A stretch of 33,804 bases of DNA from PVC group bacterium (GCA_945870225.1 CAMBRF010000024.1:1-33804), one strand, 5' to 3'; shown: positions 23,229 through 32,052, numbered from the stretch's first letter. Notes: generated from the sequence alone by a model not told the origin. Numbers and translations are program-made.

Positions 23229-24360
23229 TGCGTTCGTAGAGCCGCTGTATGGTCTCGACACAGCGCATGCCGTCAAAATCCGCCGACCGTGTTTTTGAGG
23301 CCGTCCGCAGGGCGGTCATGAGGGCGGGGGTCCGGAGCACCCGCAGGATCTGTTGCGCCAGCTTATCCACGTCGCCGGCTTCGAACATGAGGGCGGTCTT
23401 CTCATCCACCAGAAGCTCGGCCTGGCCGTCCACGCGCGAGGCGATGATCGCATTGCCCACGGCCAGGGCTTCATACAGGGTGTTCGGTGTGCCTTCCCGG
23501 TAGCCCGGGAAGACCTGGATGTCAAAGCATTGAATGACCTCCCGGACGTCGCGCCGGAAACCGAGGAACTTGACGCAATCGGTCATGCCCTGTTCCTTCA
23601 CCCACGCATGCAGCTCCTGCTCGAAGACGCCGTCCCCGAGCACCCAGACGAACACATTCGGAATGATCTTGCGCACCTGTTGCAGCGCACGAAAGGCCTC
23701 GCGATGGCCTTTGAAACTTTCCAGGCGGCCGACAATGCCCAGGACCTTGTCCTCCGGTCCGCAGCCCAGCTTGAGGCGGAGCTCGCATTTCCAGTCCGCG
23801 CTCATCGGATGAATATCATCAAACGGGACCCCGTTATAGACGACCTGCACGGCGGCATCCGGAACGTGCCACTGTTTGACCATGTAATCGCGTGTCGACG
23901 CTGATACGGCCAGCCCGTAGCGCGTGTGGGGCCCCAGCATCCGCTCGATCACCCGTTGGAGCGGGGGAACGGAATGATAGTTGCCGCGGCCGTGGATGAT
24001 GACGGGCTTGTGAAGCAGCGCCCCCGCGATGCGGCCCCAGGTTCCCGCGCCGTAGCCATGCAAATGCAGGATGTCGATGCGGTGTTCCCGGATCATCCGC
24101 ATCAGTTTGAAAAGATTGCGGGGGTCGTACTTGCCGTACCCCAGGTACAGCGGCGGCACGCCGCTCTGAATCATCTGTTCGGCGGCTTTGTCGTAGCCTT
24201 TCCGGCTGCACAGGATGACATGGAAGCGTGACCGGTCGAAACGGGGCATCCACCATTGAAAGGTGCGGGCCACACCGTGCAACTGGGAATCCTTGCCGCC
24301 GAAATGCTCGCATAACTGGAGCACATTGATTTTATCTTTTTCCGTCATGTCATTATCCAC
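23191..24360 (-). CDS. Family 4 glycosyltransferase
   Basis: 389 residues from GTG 24360, which directly follows the preceding stop. ATG 24348 (385 residues) is an equally good start, since homology should begin at INVLQLCEHFGG. It has a GT-B fold with an N-terminal acceptor domain (HGYGAGTWGRIAGALL, IIHGRGNYHSVPP) and a C-terminal nucleotide-sugar domain carrying GIVGRLESFKGH and the EGTPNTLYEALAVGNAIIAS motif (the E-x7-E type GT4 signature). Retaining, cytoplasmic, UDP- or GDP-sugar using. It is the last gene of the minus-strand trio, and its 3' end overlaps the PMT-type gene tail-to-tail. Confidence 0.9.
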   Translation of the reverse strand: MDNDMTEKDKINVLQLCEHFGGKDSQLHGVARTFQWWMPRFDRSRFHVILCSRKGYDKAAEQMIQSGVPPLYLGYGKYDPRNLFKLMRMIREHRIDILHLHGYGAGTWGRIAGALLHKPVIIHGRGNYHSVPPLQRVIERMLGPHTRYGLAVSASTRDYMVKQWHVPDAAVQVVYNGVPFDDIHPMSADWKCELRLKLGCGPEDKVLGIVGRLESFKGHREAFRALQQVRKIIPNVFVWVLGDGVFEQELHAWVKEQGMTDCVKFLGFRRDVREVIQCFDIQVFPGYREGTPNTLYEALAVGNAIIASRVDGQAELLVDEKTALMFEAGDVDKLAQQILRVLRTPALMTALRTASKTRSADFDGMRCVETIQRLYERIMVENPRRASAP

Positions 24361-26940
24361 TCACTTCACGCGCGTCAAGCGGACCTCCCGGATACGTAGA
24401 TCGGCGGTGCCCGCAAAACGGAACTCCAGGCTGCAGGGGCGGTTGTCCGCCTGTTCCCAGGTGCAGACAGCCGGCTGTCCTGCCGTGACGGCCACCGTTT
24501 TCCTGTCGGCGGTTTTTCCACTCCCGGCCCTCCACTGGCCCAACACTACACCACCCGGCGCAGCGGTCGCAAAGATCATTTCCGTGGCGTATACGCCGGG
24601 CTCCAGCGGGAGCCGCAGGCCATAGAACACCACGTCGGCCGGATCGCGCCCCGCCGTCAGGACAACCTCGCCCGTTGGGGGGAGGGAATGGCCGGCGTGG
24701 AAAAAACAGGAGGCGGGGAATGTCAGGGATTGACCCGCAGCAGGTGGGGTCCAGGTCCCGATCGAAAGGGAAATCATATCCACGGCCACACTGCCCAGAA
24801 CCGCCCTGAAGCGTCCGGCCACGGAGGCATAGGGTGTCGTCATCTGCAGGGGAACCGTGATCCACGCCCATTGGGGGGCGGATACGGAGAGGATCAGGTT
24901 GGACGCGCCCTCCTGGCCGTTTTCAAGGAGTGAGGCGGAGAGCGAGCCTTCGCCCCTGACGCGCAGCCTCCAGGCCAGATCCGGTGCGGCTGGCGTTCGC
25001 AAGGACCGGGTTTCGATGACATCGGCGGCGTGTTGGAGAACGGCATGGCGGGGCCGATCAGCGGATTCGCCGCCTACCGCCTGCATGCCGGGCCCCATCA
25101 GGCTTTCCGCCTCCCAGCGCCGGGCAGGAAAGGATACCGCACAGTCGGGCAGGGTGAACGGGTTTTGGGGTGCGTCGGCATCAGTGATCTTGAATGCCCA
25201 AACCTCTCCGGCCCTGGCCAGAAAACGCAGGCGGGGATGATCCAGCAGGCGGCGGAGGGTGAACCCGACAGGGAAGGGACTGACCTTTTCCGGAAAGGCG
25301 TCTTCGTGCAGCATGATGTAACGGATGCCGGCCTGCTGCAGGAAGGCAAGCTGTTCATCCGGCAGCCAGCCTTTGTTGACGCCTTCCAGGCGCTGGAATA
25401 TCTCGTCCATATAGTTTTTCTGAACGATGGGATGATACCCGTTGATCATCCTGATGCGGTACAGCGAGACGTAATGTTCGTAGAGTGAGGCCCAATGCGA
25501 ATCGCCCGGCCAGAGGGGAAGCACCAGGATCCGGGGTGCGACCTGGGCGGCGGCGGCATCGTCGGCCACGGCCTTGTAGGCATCCTGCTCCAGATCCAGC
25601 CGGCAGAGCGTGGGGCTGACGATGGAACGATACTCGATGGCCAGCGCGAGGCCCCAAACCAGCAGTCCCCATTTGAGGAGGGCCTTGCGGGACGTTTTGC
25701 CGGCGAGGGCGCTCCATGAAAGCGCCGCCATCAGGGCCAGCAGGGTGGGCAGGAGGCAGAAAATCTTGGCCGGCTGCCGGATCATCGTGTAGGGCGGAAC
25801 GATGGTTCGCGCCAGCCAGAGCAGTTTGCCGTGCAGCGGGCCGTGAGTTCCCAGCGCCAACACCAGGATTCCCGCCACCGCCACGGCCAGCAGGGCAAAC
25901 AGGAGAATCGGCGACGCGCCGGGTTGGAGGTCCCGTGGTTCTCGCCGGATGGCGCGGAGGATCAGAACGAGCCCGCCCGCCGCCAGCAGGGCCAACAACG
26001 CGTACCCGAAATAGATCTGTCCGCTGACGCCCGCTTCATCCCACCGGAACAAACCGGTCCAGCGGGGCGAGAACATGTTCACCTCGACCAGGCTCCGGCC
26101 CCCGTCGTTCATCACGGCCCCAGTTCCCTTGGACATCGTGGCCTGACTGATGGCGAAGGCGGCCAAAGTGAGCAGTGCAACAGGCCACAGGGTCCGGATG
26201 CCTCGCCACACCAGCATGCGGATATCGGGGGTCCGGTCGGCGTCTGACCGTGCTTCCATAAGCAGCGTCACCAGGCACCAGACGGGAACGAGCAGTACGG
26301 CGAAAAAGAACATATGCGAATCGGTCCAGGCGGAGAAGAGCACGGCCACGCCGGCCAGCCAGCCGCCGGCCCGGCGCCGGTCGCGCAGGGCGAGATCAAG
26401 GCCGAGCAGAAGCGCCGGGGCCCACACCATGGCGTACCCCATCGGGCTGCCGCCCAGCAGGTTGATCCAGCGGAAGGGAAACGCCAGACCGACCAGGGCG
26501 GCGGCGGCGGCAATGCCGTCATTGCGCACATAACGACGGATCAGGAGCCACGTCAGGTAATAGGTCAACCACAACGAGATGAATCCGGCGACGTTCCAGC
26601 CGAAGGCCCGCCCGCCGGCCAGTTCCCCGAGCAGGAAGACGAAGGAGAAGGGCAGGTAATGCGTGCGAAACTGGTAACGGGCGCGGTCGTCACCGGTATT
26701 GAACTCGTAGAGGTTGTGGAAGAGCGGCGTTTTCCCGCGGATCATGTCGCCCGCCAGCCAGAACTGGTAGAGCAGCTGGAGATGGTCGCCGGCGATCATG
26801 GTGCGCACATGGCCGGCTTCCGTGTTTTGCGCCGAGGAGGGAATGGCGCGGGAAACCTGGAGCGGGAGCGGCCATGAATAGACCGCCCAGACGAGCAGGG
26901 ATACGGCGAGCGAGATCAGGAACCTTCGTTGAGCGCTCAC
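24361..26940 (-). CDS. Polytopic membrane protein, GT-C/YfhO-like, with periplasmic C-terminal domains
   Basis: 859 residues from GTG 26940, chosen because the upstream extension lies inside the acyltransferase gene; AGGG is about 9 nt before it. Helix 1 (7-23) leads to a periplasmic loop with AGDHLQLLYQFWLAGD (Asp52, His53), a first-loop pattern like YfhO/GT-C enzymes. There are about 12 helices up to ~residue 460, then a mixed domain with FLQQAGIRYIMLHEDAFP, and a beta-rich last 250 residues with two apparent jelly-roll units (the second from ~720). The stop abuts the GT4 start with no gap. Probably a lipid-linked-sugar-dependent transferase, by inference. Confidence 0.72.
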   Translation of the reverse strand: MSAQRRFLISLAVSLLVWAVYSWPLPLQVSRAIPSSAQNTEAGHVRTMIAGDHLQLLYQFWLAGDMIRGKTPLFHNLYEFNTGDDRARYQFRTHYLPFSFVFLLGELAGGRAFGWNVAGFISLWLTYYLTWLLIRRYVRNDGIAAAAALVGLAFPFRWINLLGGSPMGYAMVWAPALLLGLDLALRDRRRAGGWLAGVAVLFSAWTDSHMFFFAVLLVPVWCLVTLLMEARSDADRTPDIRMLVWRGIRTLWPVALLTLAAFAISQATMSKGTGAVMNDGGRSLVEVNMFSPRWTGLFRWDEAGVSGQIYFGYALLALLAAGGLVLILRAIRREPRDLQPGASPILLFALLAVAVAGILVLALGTHGPLHGKLLWLARTIVPPYTMIRQPAKIFCLLPTLLALMAALSWSALAGKTSRKALLKWGLLVWGLALAIEYRSIVSPTLCRLDLEQDAYKAVADDAAAAQVAPRILVLPLWPGDSHWASLYEHYVSLYRIRMINGYHPIVQKNYMDEIFQRLEGVNKGWLPDEQLAFLQQAGIRYIMLHEDAFPEKVSPFPVGFTLRRLLDHPRLRFLARAGEVWAFKITDADAPQNPFTLPDCAVSFPARRWEAESLMGPGMQAVGGESADRPRHAVLQHAADVIETRSLRTPAAPDLAWRLRVRGEGSLSASLLENGQEGASNLILSVSAPQWAWITVPLQMTTPYASVAGRFRAVLGSVAVDMISLSIGTWTPPAAGQSLTFPASCFFHAGHSLPPTGEVVLTAGRDPADVVFYGLRLPLEPGVYATEMIFATAAPGGVVLGQWRAGSGKTADRKTVAVTAGQPAVCTWEQADNRPCSLEFRFAGTADLRIREVRLTRVK

Positions 26941-26948
26941 ATGGGACC

Positions 26949-27707
26949 CTATTTCTTGATTTCGGCACGCCGGTCGCGGATGACCCGTGCGGGGACGCCC
27001 AGCGATACGGAATAGGCGGGCAGATCCTTCGTGACCACCGCCCCGGCCCCCACGACGCACTGTTCACCGACTGTCACGCCGTCGAGCACCTTGACACCCG
27101 CGCCGAACCAGCCGTTGGCACCGATCCGGATGCCGCGCGCCGTGCTGCCCTGATGCAGGACGGCGGTGTCCATCGAGGCGGCGTCATGATCGCCCCCGAT
27201 GAAATAACAGTAGGCGGCCACCAGGGTGTCCCGTCCGATGGTTACGTTGTTGCCCGAAAAGACTTCCGAGTTGAAACCGATGTTCACGTTGTCTTCCAGG
27301 ACAATGTCGCCATTCTTACAACTCAGGATCGAGTTGCGCCCGATGAACACCCCGGAGCCGATCCGGATCCCGGCGTTCTCCTCGCCCTTGGCATCAAGCA
27401 GGCAGTTGTCGTCGATCACGGCATGGTCGGCGATGACGATCTTGTGGGGATGCCGCAGCGTGACGTTCTGGCCGAACACCACTCCGCGGCCGCAGCGCTG
27501 GAGGAGCAGGGGATAGAGCTTGGAGCGCAGGAAGAGTCCGAGCGCTCCGGGGACGGTGGCGCAACACAAGACAATCAGCTCGTACTTCAGGAAGGCCGCC
27601 AGGCCGGTCCGGCCGATGATCAGTTCGCCGTACTTCCGGAACATGGATTTTCCGCCGGCTCCCATTTCCCGCTGGATGATCACGCTTTTGGTGTTAATCG
27701 TGTTCAT
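26949..27707 (-). CDS. Left-handed beta-helix (hexapeptide repeat) acyltransferase
   Basis: 252 residues. Residues ~35-70 are hydrophobic (membrane-associated). From GVVFGQNVTL onward there are successive [LIV]-G-x4 hexapeptide repeats (VIADHAVIDDNCLL, IRIGSGVFIGRNSIL, IVLEDNVNIGFNSEV, VTIGRDTLVAAYCYFIGG), ending in GANGWFGAGVKVLDGVTVGEQCVVGAGAVVTKDLPAYSV in two coils and the usual GVPARVI tail. The His in GGDHD is the likely catalytic base. Such enzymes O- or N-acetylate sugars with acetyl-CoA. It is first in the minus-strand trio, and the next start is 8 nt after its stop. Confidence 0.9.
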   Translation of the reverse strand: MNTINTKSVIIQREMGAGGKSMFRKYGELIIGRTGLAAFLKYELIVLCCATVPGALGLFLRSKLYPLLLQRCGRGVVFGQNVTLRHPHKIVIADHAVIDDNCLLDAKGEENAGIRIGSGVFIGRNSILSCKNGDIVLEDNVNIGFNSEVFSGNNVTIGRDTLVAAYCYFIGGDHDAASMDTAVLHQGSTARGIRIGANGWFGAGVKVLDGVTVGEQCVVGAGAVVTKDLPAYSVSLGVPARVIRDRRAEIKK

Positions 27708-27820
27708 GACGCACCACAGTTACCATCAACCGCCCCCCTCGGCAATACTGCTCTTCAGGACGGTTGACTCGGGGTCGGTCTCCGGTGCATGATAAACCCT
27801 CACCAACAGCGGAACGGAAC

Positions 27821-29215
27821 ATGAAAATCCTTTTTGTTTATACGGATCTCAATGTACGCGGCGGGGCCAAGAGCTATCACTTCGGCATTGGCATGCTCAG
27901 CGCCATGCTCAAGCGCGATGGACACCAGACCCGCCTGCATTACATGTTTGGCCACTATGATCCTGCCGCCTTGACCCGTGTGATCGGGGAATGGCAGCCG
28001 GATGTGCTGGCGTTTTCGGCTGTTTCGCCCCAGTTCGCTTATGTGCAGCGCATTTTCCGCGACCTGCAGCCCTTCAAGGCGTTTACGATTCTCGGCGGAC
28101 AGCATGCCACCCTGGCCCCGGAATGTCTCGAACAGACCCCCGGCCTCGACGCCATCTGTGTCGGCGAAGGCGAGTTTCCACTGCTGGAACTGGTGCAAAC
28201 GCTGGCGCGCGGGGAACAGCCGGAGACGATTCCCAATCTGCACATCAAGCGGAAGGACGGCAGCATTGTCCGGAACCCGACACGGCCGTTTCATGGTCAA
28301 CTCGACGAGTTGCCCTTCTCCGATGTGGGACTTTTCGATTACCAGTCCATTATCGATTCCGATTTCCATACGGCGTTGCTGATGTTTTCGCGGGGATGTC
28401 CCTACAAGTGTACCTTCTGCAGTAATCATGCCCTGCGGGAAAAGCAGACCGGCGCGTATGTCCGGTTCCGGAGTGTCCCCAGTTGTCTGGCCGAGATCCG
28501 CGAGGTGACCGGTCGCTACAAGGTCAAGGCGCTCTACTTTAACGACGACTGTTTTACCGTGCATCGCAAATGGGTTGCGGAGTTCTGTGAGGCCTACAAG
28601 GCCGAGTTTGACCTGCCGTTCGATATCAACGCCCGGCCGGAGACCCTGAACGACGATATTTGCAGCATGCTGAAGGCTGCCGGCTGCCGGCGCGTGTGCA
28701 TCGGGATCGAGAATGGCAGCGAGACCTTCCGGCGCGAGGTGCTGGGTCGGAACCAGACCAATGCGGTGATCGAGGCGGGGTTTGCCGCATGCCACCGGGC
28801 CGGCCTGACCACGAAGTCGTTCAATATCGTGGGCTTCCCTTATGAGACACCCGCCATCCATCAGGAAACGGTGGAACTCAATGCGCGGATCAATCCCGGC
28901 AGCGTGATCATCGGGGTGTTCGAACCCTATCCCGGCACCAAGCTGGCCGAGGTCTGCCAGAAGGAAGGATTTATCCAGACCGGGAAGGCGGACGGGGAGT
29001 TTGTGGGGCGGACCGATACTATTCTGAAAATGCCGCAGTTTCCCCGCGAGGAGATTCTGAAATGTTTCCGGACCTTTGCCTACAACGTCTACCGGCGCCA
29101 TTCCCTGCGTAAGGCCCTGTTCCTCCGGTTGTACTACTCGCCCTATGGGGAGCCCCTGATCCGGTTGCTCGAACCGGTCAAAGGACTGCTCCGCCGCATG
29201 ACCATGGGAGTCTAA
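27821..29215 (+). CDS. B12-binding domain radical SAM protein
   Basis: 464 residues from ATG 27821 (GGAACGGAAC just upstream); a TTG 19 codons earlier adds non-homologous sequence. The N-terminal ~130 residues resemble a cobalamin-binding Rossmann domain (MKILFVYTDLN, FSAVSPQFAYV, LGGQHATLAPE), without an obvious DxHxxG motif. The radical SAM core has the cluster motif CPYKCTFC (Cys193, Cys197, Cys200), then KALYFNDDCFTV, INARPETL and GIENGSE, as in the family. Enzymes of this class methylate unreactive carbons or rearrange lipids, cofactors and sugars. Transcribed divergently from the acyltransferase. Substrate unknown; a surface-glycan or lipid modification is suggested by location only. 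Confidence 0.9.
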   Translation: MKILFVYTDLNVRGGAKSYHFGIGMLSAMLKRDGHQTRLHYMFGHYDPAALTRVIGEWQPDVLAFSAVSPQFAYVQRIFRDLQPFKAFTILGGQHATLAPECLEQTPGLDAICVGEGEFPLLELVQTLARGEQPETIPNLHIKRKDGSIVRNPTRPFHGQLDELPFSDVGLFDYQSIIDSDFHTALLMFSRGCPYKCTFCSNHALREKQTGAYVRFRSVPSCLAEIREVTGRYKVKALYFNDDCFTVHRKWVAEFCEAYKAEFDLPFDINARPETLNDDICSMLKAAGCRRVCIGIENGSETFRREVLGRNQTNAVIEAGFAACHRAGLTTKSFNIVGFPYETPAIHQETVELNARINPGSVIIGVFEPYPGTKLAEVCQKEGFIQTGKADGEFVGRTDTILKMPQFPREEILKCFRTFAYNVYRRHSLRKALFLRLYYSPYGEPLIRLLEPVKGLLRRMTMGV

Positions 29216-29240
29216 GGCGCCTTATCCGCCGCCTCTCTCT

Positions 29241-29313
29241 GGGAGGGCGCGCATGTTGCGCGCCGCAGAACTGAAGCAGGAAAACCCGCGTCACACCGTG
29301 ACGCCCTACAGTT
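29241..29313 (+). repeat. Dispersed two-hairpin intergenic repeat, copy 3 (best formed)
   Basis: Starts 26 nt after the radical SAM stop. Hairpin A is GGCGCGCATGTTGCGCGCC (29246-29264); hairpin B is GCGTCAC-ACC-GTGACGC (29288-29304, perfect 7-bp stem). It is identical to copy 1 over the first 29 nt and similar across the B segment. Confidence 0.75.
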
Positions 29314-29347
29314 CGGATTTCTTCTCTTCTAGATTTCCCTCCTGTAG

Positions 29348-29366
29348 GACCGCACGGTGTGCGGTC
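29348..29366. terminator. Hairpin downstream of repeat copy 3
   Basis: GACCGCAC-GGT-GTGCGGTC, a perfect 8-bp stem. A GTTTTTTGGG run follows about 25 nt later (29390-29400). It may be a terminator for the radical SAM gene or another repeat unit; the spacing is too long for a classical intrinsic terminator. Confidence 0.4.
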
Positions 29367-29501
29367 TGACGCCGGGGAGGGTAACAGGTTGTTTTTTGGG
29401 TGATTATTCCGCGGGAAGTCGTTACAGATGGAATACCCGTGACGACCCTTCAGACGACTGATCAATCAACGGCCCTTCCCGATAGGGCAGAGGAGTATTC
29501 G

Positions 29502-30899
29502 GTGCGAGCCTCGCTGCGCCGGATGCTGGTGGCGTGGCTATTCGGGGCGGCATGGATGTCCATTACCACCGGTGCCACGCTGACACGGTTTGCGCGCGAG
29601 TTGGGGGTGCGCGAGTTCGGGTTTGGCGTCATGGCGGCCATTCCGTTCATGGCGGCATTTGCCCAATTGCCGGCGAGCTTCTTTATTGAGCGGTTCGGGC
29701 ATCGCAAGGCGCTTTTCCTGACGGCCAATATTCTGCACCGCTCCCTCTGGTTGGTCATTGCGGCCATTCCTTGGATATTTCCCCGCGTGCATGGACCGGC
29801 AGCGCTGATTGCCCTGCTGGGGCTGTCGGCCGTGGCGAATCAGGCCACAGGGCCGTCATGGAACTCGTGGCTGGTGGATATCGTGCCGTCGCGCATTCGC
29901 GGGCGTTACATGTCGCGGCGGTCGCAGGCGGGTCAGATCGTCAATCTCCTGCTCACGCTGGCGGTGGGGCTGGCCCTCGACTGGGCGGAAGGCATAAGTG
30001 GAGTGGCGCTGGGCCGTACGCTGAGCGCCATGCTGGCGGTGGCCTCGGTGATGGGCCTTGTGGATATCCTGTATTTCGTGGGAATTCCGGATCACAAGGC
30101 GCCGCGGCGCAATCGCGCCTACGGCCTGCGGGAACTTTTCCTGCAACCGTTGAAGAACCGGTCGTTCCGGTTCTGCCTCGCCTTTACCGGCGTCCTGACC
30201 TTTTCCGTGGGGTTTATCGGTCAATTCACCTGGCTCTACATGTTCGACGTGGTGAAGGCGACGAACATGCAGGCCAACCTGCTGCTGGTGGCGATTCCGC
30301 TGCTGATCGCCCTGATGAGCCTGCCGTTCTGGGGGCGGATGGTGGACCGGCTGGGGAGAAAACCGGTGATCATTGTTGCCGGAATGTGTGTTATTCCGGG
30401 CGGGTTGGCCTGGATTTTTGTCAGGGAAGGCCACTGGTTCCCGGGTTATTTCGGGATCATGCTGGCGGCTTTTGCCTGGCCGGGAGTTGAATTGGGATAC
30501 GTCAACATCCTGCTTGGGTTGATGGAGCGGCGAAAAGGGAACATCCGCAACACGGCGTATGTGGCCATCAACAGTGTGGTCGTGGCCGTGGCCGGCACGT
30601 TAAGCGGCTTGTTTGGGGGGCTATTGGCCCGTGAACTCAAGGATTGGCAGGGTTCGGTGTGGGGTGTGACCCTGACGTATCACGGCTTGCTGTTTCTGAT
30701 CTCGACGGTGCTGCGGGCGGGCGGACTGTTGTTTCTTCGCGGCATCGAGGAGCCCCGGGCCTTTTCGGCGCGGGATGCGTTCCAATATATGGCGGGGACG
30801 ATGTATTCCAACCTGCAGAACACCTTGGTGCTTCCCATGCGACTGGCCGGGCGCTGGACCTACAAGCTGTCGTCGGTGCGGCGCTGGAGAAAGAAGTAA
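29502..30899 (+). CDS. Major facilitator superfamily (MFS) transporter
   Basis: 465 residues from GTG 29502, chosen because AGGAG lies 6 nt upstream and the protein then starts just before helix 1 (RRMLVAWLFGAAWM). A GTG at 29400 would add 34 hydrophilic residues with no ribosome binding site. Twelve hydrophobic helices are visible. The loop 2-3 motif is ERFGHRKALFL and the pseudo-repeat in the second half is GRMVDRLGRKPVIIVAG, both variants of the MFS D-R-x-G-R-R/K signature. Substrate cannot be predicted. It sits beside the glycan locus, but there is no sign of a Wzx-type flippase, so a role in glycan export is speculative. Confidence 0.88.
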   Translation: MRASLRRMLVAWLFGAAWMSITTGATLTRFARELGVREFGFGVMAAIPFMAAFAQLPASFFIERFGHRKALFLTANILHRSLWLVIAAIPWIFPRVHGPAALIALLGLSAVANQATGPSWNSWLVDIVPSRIRGRYMSRRSQAGQIVNLLLTLAVGLALDWAEGISGVALGRTLSAMLAVASVMGLVDILYFVGIPDHKAPRRNRAYGLRELFLQPLKNRSFRFCLAFTGVLTFSVGFIGQFTWLYMFDVVKATNMQANLLLVAIPLLIALMSLPFWGRMVDRLGRKPVIIVAGMCVIPGGLAWIFVREGHWFPGYFGIMLAAFAWPGVELGYVNILLGLMERRKGNIRNTAYVAINSVVVAVAGTLSGLFGGLLARELKDWQGSVWGVTLTYHGLLFLISTVLRAGGLLFLRGIEEPRAFSARDAFQYMAGTMYSNLQNTLVLPMRLAGRWTYKLSSVRRWRKK

Positions 30900-30907
30900 A
30901 CGAAGAA

Positions 30908-30948
30908 GGTTGCGACAAAGCGCAACCCTCCCTCCAGGTGGAGGGAGG
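30908..30948 (+). terminator. Tandem-hairpin terminator after MFS gene
   Basis: Two adjacent hairpins: GGTTGCG-ACAAAG-CGCAACC (30908-30927) and CCTCCCTC-CAGGTG-GAGGGAGG (30927-30948; the stem can extend to 10 bp), followed by CGTTTTATC. The second with its T-run is a good intrinsic terminator. The first ends on the base where the second begins, so the two stacks are contiguous. It also lies downstream of the convergent aroF. Confidence 0.75.
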
Positions 30949-30972
30949 CGTTTTATCGCCGCCGGTCGTAAT

Positions 30973-32052
30973 TCAGCGCGCGGTTTTCTTCATGACATCG
31001 GCCGCATGGCGCAACATCCGCTCGGTGGTTTCCCATCCCACGCATTCGTCGGTGACCGAGACCCCGTAGCGCAGGGCGGACAGGTCCTTGGGAATGGGCT
31101 GACTTCCCTCGACGAGATTGCTCTCGACCAGCATGCCGATCATGGATTCCGTGCCGTGGGCCCGTTGCAGGAGAACATCATACCAGACGGTTTCCTCGGC
31201 CTGGCATTTCTTGCCGGCGTTGCCGTGACTGCAATCGACCATGATGGAGGGGTGGAGGCCCATGGCGGTCATGCGGGCGCCGGCATCGGCGACGCTGTCG
31301 GGATCATAGTTCGGGCGCGTGCGTGAGCCGCGCAGAATGAGATGTCCGCAGTTATTACCGGATGTGCGGACGATGGCAATACGACCCTCGTCATCGATGC
31401 CGAGAAAGCTGTGTGGGTGGCGGGCGGACTCCATGGCGTCCACGGCGACCTGAATGTTGCCGTCGGTCCGGTTCTTGAAGCCGATCGGCATGGACAGCCC
31501 GCTGGCCATCTGGCGATGCGTTTGCGATTCGGTTGTCCGGGCGCCGATGGCCACCCAGGAGACCAGGTCCGCCGTATATTGGGGGACGATCGGATCCAGC
31601 ATTTCCGTACCCGTCGGGACGCCCAGGCTGTTGATTTCGAGCAGGAGCTTACGGGCGGCGCGCAGGCCGCAGGCGATGTCGGCGGAGCCGTCCATGTGGG
31701 GGTCATAGATCAGGCCTTTCCATCCGGTGGTGGTGCGCGGTTTCTCGAAATAGACGCGCATTAGGATGAGCAACTGATCCTCCAGTTCGTCCCGCAGGGA
31801 CTTCAGGCGCCGGGCATATTCCAGGGCGGCGGCGGGATCATGGATGGAGCAGGGCCCCACGACCACCAGCAGGCGTTTGTCCCGGCCCGAGAGAATGTCA
31901 CGGGCGGCCTGCCGCGACCGGATCACCGTTTGTGTGGCTTTTGGGGTGAGCGCCAGTTCCGCTTTCAAGAGGCGAGGGGTGATCAGCGGCACGAGTTCGA
32001 GGACGTTCAGGTTCTCGGTTCGGGCGGCCGGTTTGCGTGGGGGTGTTGGCAT
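30973..32052 (-). CDS. aroF: 3-deoxy-7-phosphoheptulonate synthase (class I DAHP synthase, AroF/G/H type)
   Basis: 359 residues, normal for the E. coli AroF/G/H subfamily (the paralogue letter is arbitrary). It condenses phosphoenolpyruvate with erythrose 4-phosphate, the first step of the shikimate pathway. Visible active-site elements are VVVGPCSIHDP (metal Cys), MRVYFEKPRTTTGWKG, AIGARTTESQTHRQ with GFKNRTDG, VDCSHGNAGKK (metal His), the Glu in VESNLVEG, and YGVSVTDECVGW (metal Asp). The N-terminal extension that carries feedback regulation in AroF/G/H is present (about 40 residues). ATG 32052 has AAAGGA 8 nt upstream. It lies 20 nt after fmdB and is likely cotranscribed. Confidence 0.95.
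   Translation of the reverse strand: MPTPPRKPAARTENLNVLELVPLITPRLLKAELALTPKATQTVIRSRQAARDILSGRDKRLLVVVGPCSIHDPAAALEYARRLKSLRDELEDQLLILMRVYFEKPRTTTGWKGLIYDPHMDGSADIACGLRAARKLLLEINSLGVPTGTEMLDPIVPQYTADLVSWVAIGARTTESQTHRQMASGLSMPIGFKNRTDGNIQVAVDAMESARHPHSFLGIDDEGRIAIVRTSGNNCGHLILRGSRTRPNYDPDSVADAGARMTAMGLHPSIMVDCSHGNAGKKCQAEETVWYDVLLQRAHGTESMIGMLVESNLVEGSQPIPKDLSALRYGVSVTDECVGWETTERMLRHAADVMKKTAR

Noticed and set aside
22041-23276. 411-codon minus-strand ORF opposite the PMT-type gene
   Set aside because: The composition is a typical reverse-complement artefact; the plus-strand gene has clear membrane helices and family motifs.
27800-29101. 433-codon minus-strand ORF opposite the radical SAM gene
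   Set aside because: The plus strand encodes an intact CPYKCTFC radical SAM protein; the antisense frame has no family features.
8641-29264. CRISPR array from the recurring GC hairpin
   Set aside because: Copies are kilobases apart and there are no regularly spaced spacers or cas genes.
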